Shown: positions 60,113 through 64,000 of the stretch, in pieces
Layout: every line of letters begins with the position of its first letter
How positions within the stretch are numbered: the stretch's first letter is position 1
DNA from: Streptomyces sp. HD
GTDB lineage: Bacteria; Actinomycetota; Actinomycetes; Streptomycetales; Streptomycetaceae
Length of the DNA: 64,000 nt
Direction of reading: 5' to 3'
NCBI RefSeq assembly: GCF_028369295.1
Contig: NZ_JAQMYP010000016.1
Coordinates: 1 to 64,000, forward strand
Made by a program: the position numbers and the translations under genes
The notes under the pieces: generated by a model
The model's input: only the letters and a program-made list of their open reading frames with translations
What the model was told of the DNA's origin: nothing
Database searches by the model: none

Positions 60113-60895
60113 TCAGGCGGCTTCGGCGGCGGCGTCGACGCCCAGCCGGTGAAGGAGTTCGGCGCGCAGTTCCGCGAACCGGGGGTCGGCGATGTCGCGG
60201 GGGCGGTCGAGGTCGATGCGCTGCTCGTGCGCGATGACCCCGTCGTCCATCACGAGGACACGGTCGGCGAGCAGTACGGCCTCCTCGACGTCGTGCGTGA
60301 CGAGCAGGACCGCGCAACCGCGCCGCTGCCACAACTCACCGACCAGCCGCTGGGCCTTGATACGGGTGAGCGCGTCGAGCGCGCCGAACGGCTCGTCGAG
60401 CAGCAGCAGATCGGGCTCGCGCACCAACGCCCTGGCGAGGGAGGCGCGTTGGGCCTCACCGCCGGAGAGCGTCTTGGGCCAGGCGTTCGTACGGTGATCC
60501 AGGCCGACCTCCTTGAGTGCCCGCTCGGCGACCGTGCGGTCGGGCTTGCCCGGCAGGCCGAGCAGCACATTGCGCCACACCTTCTTCCACGGCATCAGCC
60601 GCGGTGCCTGGAAGGCGACGGCCTTGCGACGCGGCACCAGCACGGTGCCCTCGATGTCGCGGTCGAGCCCGGCGAGGACGCGCAGCAGCGTGGACTTGCC
60701 GCAGCCGCTGCGGCCGAGCAGCGCCACGAACTCGCCCGGCCGGACGTCGAGTCGGAGCCGGTCGATGACGGCACGCCCGTCGAAGGAGCGGGTCAGCTCC
60801 GCCACGTGCACGGCCTGCGTGGCCGGTGCTGTGCGCGCGGGCTCGGTGGCCGGTACGGCCTCGGGGCTCACCGGCCCGTGAACGTCGGTCGCCAT
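60113..60895 (-). CDS. ssuB: Sulfonate ABC transporter ATP-binding protein
   Basis: 260 residues: LLGRSGCGKSTLLRVLAGL (Walker A), FQAPRLMPWKKVWRNV (Q-loop), TLSGGEAQRASLARAL (signature), LLLLDEPFGALD (Walker B), LVTHDVEEAVLLADR (H-loop). Typical nitrate/sulfonate importer ATPase. It overlaps the ssuC end by 28 bases, so the two are coupled. Confidence 0.94.
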   Translation of the reverse strand: MATDVHGPVSPEAVPATEPARTAPATQAVHVAELTRSFDGRAVIDRLRLDVRPGEFVALLGRSGCGKSTLLRVLAGLDRDIEGTVLVPRRKAVAFQAPRLMPWKKVWRNVLLGLPGKPDRTVAERALKEVGLDHRTNAWPKTLSGGEAQRASLARALVREPDLLLLDEPFGALDALTRIKAQRLVGELWQRRGCAVLLVTHDVEEAVLLADRVLVMDDGVIAHEQRIDLDRPRDIADPRFAELRAELLHRLGVDAAAEAA

Positions 60896-61758
60896 TGCAG
60901 CAGCAGCCTTTCGAGGGAGCGGACGATGAAGTCGGCGAGCAGGCCGAGGAAGGCGTAGACGATGAGGCAGACCACGATCACGTCGGTCCGCAGGAAGTCC
61001 CGTGCCTGCACCATCAGGAACCCGATGCCGGAGTCGGCGTTGACCTGCTCGGCGAAGACCAGGGCCAGCCAGGCGATGCCGAGCGAGTAGCGCAGGCCGG
61101 TCAGGGCGCCGGGCAGCGCACCGGGCAGTACGACATGCCGTACCAGCCCCCACCTGGACAGCCCGAGGGACTCCCCGGCCTCGATCAGCTGGGCGTCCAC
61201 GCCGCGGATTCCGGCGTAGACATTGAGGTAGAGCGGGAAGGTCACGCCGAGCGTGATGATGGCGACCTTGGGCGCCTCGCCGATGCCGAACCAGATGATG
61301 AACAGCGGGATCAGCCCGACGAAGGGCACGGTCCGCAGCATCTGCACGGGCGCGTCCACGAGATCCTCGCCGATCCGGAACAGGCCCGAGACGAGGGCGA
61401 GTCCGGTCCCGACAACGGTACCGAGCGCCAGCCCGGCGGCGACGCGCTGGAGTGACGTACCCATGGCCGAGGGCAGCGATCCGTCGGCGATCAGGTCGCT
61501 CCCGACCTGGGCGATACGGCCGGGCGAGGCGAGGACGTCGGCGGTCAGCACGCCGGTGCTGGTGAGCAGTTGCCACAGGAGGAGGAGCAGGACCGGGCCG
61601 GTGGTGCGGCGCAGCCAGCGGGGGACGCGGGTGCGGCGGGAAGAGGCGGGGAGGAGGGGGACGAGGTCTACGGAGATCGGCGTTGAGTCATCCGCAAAAT
61701 TGGATTTAAGGGGAATATCCTTCTCGGGGGAGCTGGGTGGGGCATGGCTGATGCTCAT
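60868..61758 (-). CDS. ssuC: Sulfonate ABC transporter permease
   Basis: 296 residues with six TM helices. The EAA loop that contacts the ATPase is EAGESLGLSRWGLVRHVVLPGALPGALTG. The N-terminal 45 residues are polar and cytoplasmic. It forms the channel for sulfonate uptake with SsuB and SsuA. CTGGAG precedes the ATG at 61758. It follows a leader peptide ORF by about 120 bases. Confidence 0.94.
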   Translation of the reverse strand: MSISHAPPSSPEKDIPLKSNFADDSTPISVDLVPLLPASSRRTRVPRWLRRTTGPVLLLLLWQLLTSTGVLTADVLASPGRIAQVGSDLIADGSLPSAMGTSLQRVAAGLALGTVVGTGLALVSGLFRIGEDLVDAPVQMLRTVPFVGLIPLFIIWFGIGEAPKVAIITLGVTFPLYLNVYAGIRGVDAQLIEAGESLGLSRWGLVRHVVLPGALPGALTGLRYSLGIAWLALVFAEQVNADSGIGFLMVQARDFLRTDVIVVCLIVYAFLGLLADFIVRSLERLLLQWRPTFTGR

Positions 61759-61881
61759 GAGTGCTCCAGGGGGCGATGAGCGGTCGGTGAGGAACGCGCG
61801 TCAGCGCCGCCGGGTCAGGTCAGGACCGGGCGGGTACGCGCGGGGGAGGCGCGAGTGAGGCGAGGAGAGAGGGGAGGGGCG
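61759..61881 (-). promoter_or_regulatory. Leader-to-ssuC spacer, probable attenuator
   Basis: The 123 bases between the leader peptide stop and ssuC are rich in GC inverted repeats (for example CGCCTCCCCCGCGCG against CGCGCGTTCC) and polypyrimidine on the minus strand. The position fits an attenuator read by ribosomes stalled in the leader. I cannot fold it here. Confidence 0.45.
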
Positions 61882-61965
61882 TCAGCGGCCGCGGCGACAC
61901 GCGGCGGAGGCCACCCGCAGCAGGTCGATATGACCGCGCGTGGTGAGCAGGACTGAACGCAACAT
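61882..61965 (-). CDS. Putative leader peptide of the ssu operon
   Basis: 27 codons, starting MLRSVLLTTRGHIDLLRVA and ending with a Cys three to four residues before RRGR and the stop. This is the pattern of Streptomyces 'putative leader peptides' (hydrophobic start, HIDLLR core, a late Cys) that precede cysteine, sulfonate and sulfate genes. Ribosome stalling at the Cys codon when cysteine is short would then allow read-through into ssuC. It is upstream of ssuC on the same strand. Confidence 0.85.
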   Translation of the reverse strand: MLRSVLLTTRGHIDLLRVASAACRRGR

Positions 61966-62099
61966 GCCGTTGAAAGTAGCCAGATGGCGCGGTGACGGTC
62001 AACGGTGTCTCGCGAAGTGGACCTTGCGTATCACCGCTCGACCACCACCGCGCCGTCTCCTGGCGGGTGAACTCCGCGGCATGGGCGAGGATGGAAGGC
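61966..62099. promoter_or_regulatory. Divergent promoter region, ssu leader and yjbQ
   Basis: 134 bp between the leader peptide and the YjbQ gene. Both promoters must be here. I see no clear dyad. GCGAGG near 62085-62090 is the yjbQ RBS. Confidence 0.45.
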
Positions 62100-62528
62100 A
62101 TGTCAGACGCCTTCACCACCCGAGTACTGAACGTCGCCTCCGGTTCCGCTGAGCGGGTCGTGGACATCACCCCCGACTGCGTGGCCTTCCTGCGGGAGGC
62201 GGCGGCCGGCCGCGACGGCCTCCTGAACGTCTTCGTGCCGCACGCCACGGCAGGCATCGCGATCATCGAGACGGGCGCTGGCAGCGACGACGACCTCCTG
62301 GCCGCCCTGCACACCCTCCTCCCCGCCGACGACCGCTGGCAACACCGCCACGGCAGCCCCGGCCACGGCCGCGACCACGTCCTCCCGGCCTTCGTCCCAC
62401 CCCACGCGACGCTGCCGGTGCTGGACGGCCGATTGGAGCTCGGGACATGGCAGTCGGTGTGCCTGGTCGACACGAACAAGGACAACGCCAACCGTCAGGT
62501 TCGGCTGACCTTCCTTGCGGGTTCCTGA
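62100..62528 (+). CDS. YjbQ family protein (secondary thiamine-phosphate synthase-like)
   Basis: 142 residues, the UPF0047 fold: VVDITPDCVAFLREAAAGRDGLLNVFVPHATAGIAIIETGAG, DDRWQHRHGSPGHGRDHVLPAFVPPHATLPVLDGRLELGTWQSVCLVD. The conserved His cluster is intact. Bacterial members complement thiE weakly; the real reaction is unknown. ATG at 62100 is chosen; 62091 is possible. It ends tail-to-tail with the helicase-like gene, overlapping by 34 bases. Confidence 0.9.
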   Translation: MSDAFTTRVLNVASGSAERVVDITPDCVAFLREAAAGRDGLLNVFVPHATAGIAIIETGAGSDDDLLAALHTLLPADDRWQHRHGSPGHGRDHVLPAFVPPHATLPVLDGRLELGTWQSVCLVDTNKDNANRQVRLTFLAGS

Positions 62529-64000
62529 GGCTGGTGGAAGCTGCGGGGTCGTTCGACGCGCACGGTTCCGTCGGCTGTCTCCGCGACCGGCGCGTATCCC
62601 TCGGTCCGCAGTGCGGCGAGGGTTTTCTCCAGCGGGGTGCGGCTGACGAGGACGGTCGGGGCGAGGTGCCGCAGGCCCAGTTCGGAGAGTTTGCGGTGGG
62701 CGGCGATGTCGGTGAGGAGGGTGGGTTCCTCGCCGTGGAAGACGCAGGCGGCCGAGGCGATGCGGATCCGGCCGTGGCTGCGTGCCGTGTCCATGATCAG
62801 GTAGGACAGGGGCTGGGGCAGCGGGTTGGCGGTGACGGCGGCCAAGTCGGCCTCGATGGAGTCCGGGCTACGGCCGGCGTACAGGGCGCGGCGAACGCTC
62901 GCCGGGCTGAACCGCCACACCGAGGCCGTGCCGCCGGCCTCCCGATCGGCGACCGAGTCCAGGAGCGTGACGAGCCGTGCGGCGGGTGTGCCGGTGACGA
63001 CGGCGGTCAGGTCGCCGCCGAAGCGGGCCGTCGCGGTGGCGGCGGGAAGCAAGCGGTGGCAGGCGGTGGCCAGTCCTTCGGTGCTGTCGGCCAGCAGAGC
63101 GGCGCCGATCGGGGACAGCGCGCCGCGGGCGAGCACGCCGAGGAGTTCCGCCTCCCCGATCACGGTGGCGAACGGCGTCGCGTCCTGTGACAGCACCTCG
63201 GCGAGCGGCCGTGACCAGTGGGTGAGAGGACCCAGTTCGGCCGAGTTCTTCGCGGCTTGCCCGGCCGGGAGACGGGAAGCGGCGGTGAGCAGCCCCTTCC
63301 GGGCCTGGAGGCAGCCGGCACAGGGCGGGGCCCCGGCCAGGGCGGGCAGCGCCTTGTTGTCGCCGTCGCGGGCCTGCGAGGGGGTGAGCCCAAGTGCCCA
63401 CCAGGCGTGCAGCAATACCGGGAGCCGCTCTGCGGGCTCCGACTCGGCCCAGGTGTCGTAGGCGTCCGTCGTCGCGACCCGGTCACCGTCACGGGCCAAG
63501 AGACCGCCCTCGTACGCCGTCTCAAGGGTGAGGCGTACGACGGTCTCCTCGCAGCGTGCCGCCCTGCCGATCCTGGCCAGTTCGCGGGCTCCGACGCCGC
63601 CGGACTTCAGCCGGGCGGGCGGAGCCGTCGCACACACCGACAGGACCGAGGCGGCGTGGGCGGCGAATGCCGTGGCCGCGGCGGACGCCTCAGTGTCGAC
63701 CTCCGCCGGGCTGACGGGTACGAGCAGCGTGACGGGCGGCGCGGGGGCGAACGGAGCATGCCAGCCCGGCCCGCGCAGCGCGAGCACCACCTCGGCGGGC
63801 ATCCGTACGGGGCCGTAGCTGTACCGCCCCTGGACCAGCAGTCCCCGCTCCAGCGCCCAGTGCGCACCCGGTTCAGGGGCGGACTGGCCCCCGAAGAGGA
63901 CGAATGCCTGCGGCCGGTACGCGGGGTCCGCCCTGCGTTCCAGCAGTTTCCGGGCGTCGGCCGGTGCCTGTGCGACCACCGCGGCGACACGTGCCGGGTC
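62495..64000 (-). CDS. Helicase-associated (Helicase_C_3-like) protein, C-terminal part
   Basis: The frame is open to the window edge, so the start is outside. About 500 residues are seen. ARVAAVVAQAPADARKLLERRADP and the later LSYLIMDTARSHGRIRIASAACVFHGEEPTLLTDIAAHRKL are typical of the large actinobacterial helicase-C-terminal domain protein (XPB-associated in many Streptomyces). CAGCLQARKGLL may bind a metal. No helicase motor motifs are in this part. Function in DNA repair is likely but not shown. Confidence 0.8.
   Translation of the reverse strand, partial: DPARVAAVVAQAPADARKLLERRADPAYRPQAFVLFGGQSAPEPGAHWALERGLLVQGRYSYGPVRMPAEVVLALRGPGWHAPFAPAPPVTLLVPVSPAEVDTEASAAATAFAAHAASVLSVCATAPPARLKSGGVGARELARIGRAARCEETVVRLTLETAYEGGLLARDGDRVATTDAYDTWAESEPAERLPVLLHAWWALGLTPSQARDGDNKALPALAGAPPCAGCLQARKGLLTAASRLPAGQAAKNSAELGPLTHWSRPLAEVLSQDATPFATVIGEAELLGVLARGALSPIGAALLADSTEGLATACHRLLPAATATARFGGDLTAVVTGTPAARLVTLLDSVADREAGGTASVWRFSPASVRRALYAGRSPDSIEADLAAVTANPLPQPLSYLIMDTARSHGRIRIASAACVFHGEEPTLLTDIAAHRKLSELGLRHLAPTVLVSRTPLEKTLAALRTEGYAPVAETADGTVRVERPRSFHQPQEPARKVSRT

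Overview
This window looks like chromosomal DNA from a Streptomyces or a very close relative. The base composition is very GC-rich, wobble positions are nearly all G or C, and RBSs are strong GGAGG types. Markers include a complete conservon (cvnA-B-C-D), a xylAB/ROK divergon, a Streptomyces-type cysteine leader peptide in front of ssu genes, PNGase A, DUF5709 and DUF3516-helicase genes. No rRNA or tRNA was recognised.

Layout. 1-2070: the tail of an unknown gene, a strong terminator, and a secreted ricin-lectin protein with a putative glycosidase domain. 2200-9490 is the accessory, decaying part. It holds an ANTAR-domain scrap, IS5-type and IS701-type transposase remnants, and a LysR regulator. 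The regulator is followed by a small translationally coupled ORF, an ACMSD-type amidohydrolase and a broken extradiol-dioxygenase-like (VOC) gene. Next come an integrase-core remnant, an SDR protein without its catalytic Tyr/Lys, and a 1.67 kb IS1380-type element whose transposase is frameshifted. The cluster looks like an aromatic-acid degradation operon broken up by insertion sequences.

9555-20332 is metabolic: an ExaC-type aldehyde dehydrogenase with a GAF-domain regulator and a 19-bp degenerate tandem repeat between them; an APC permease, acetamidase and amidase operon; then xylB-xylR divergent from xylA around a perfect 10-bp inverted repeat. 20640-33214 is mixed housekeeping: an esterase-like phytase, a SWIM/SNF2 pair, a tannase-like hydrolase, small unknowns, an MpaB-type oxygenase, a PadR/hydrolase divergon and a methyltransferase.

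33367-40519 is a signalling island. It has an MHYT membrane sensor, conservon genes (NIT sensor kinase-like, roadblock, DUF742, GTPase), a PPOX flavoenzyme, a second orphan roadblock protein and a MerR-like DNA-binding protein. A second, diverged DUF742 tail overlaps the GTPase start, which suggests that the conservon is a hybrid.

40506-64000 carries tesB, a DUF3516 RNA helicase, a membrane metal hydrolase, zinc-independent L31, a heterodimeric ABC exporter with one crippled ATP site, an L,D-transpeptidase lipoprotein, PNGase A, a dicarboxylate symporter, a MarR/ABC exporter divergon, MltG, a flavin monooxygenase, the leader-ssuC-ssuB-ssuA sulfonate operon, YjbQ, and the C-terminal part of a helicase-like protein that runs off the window.
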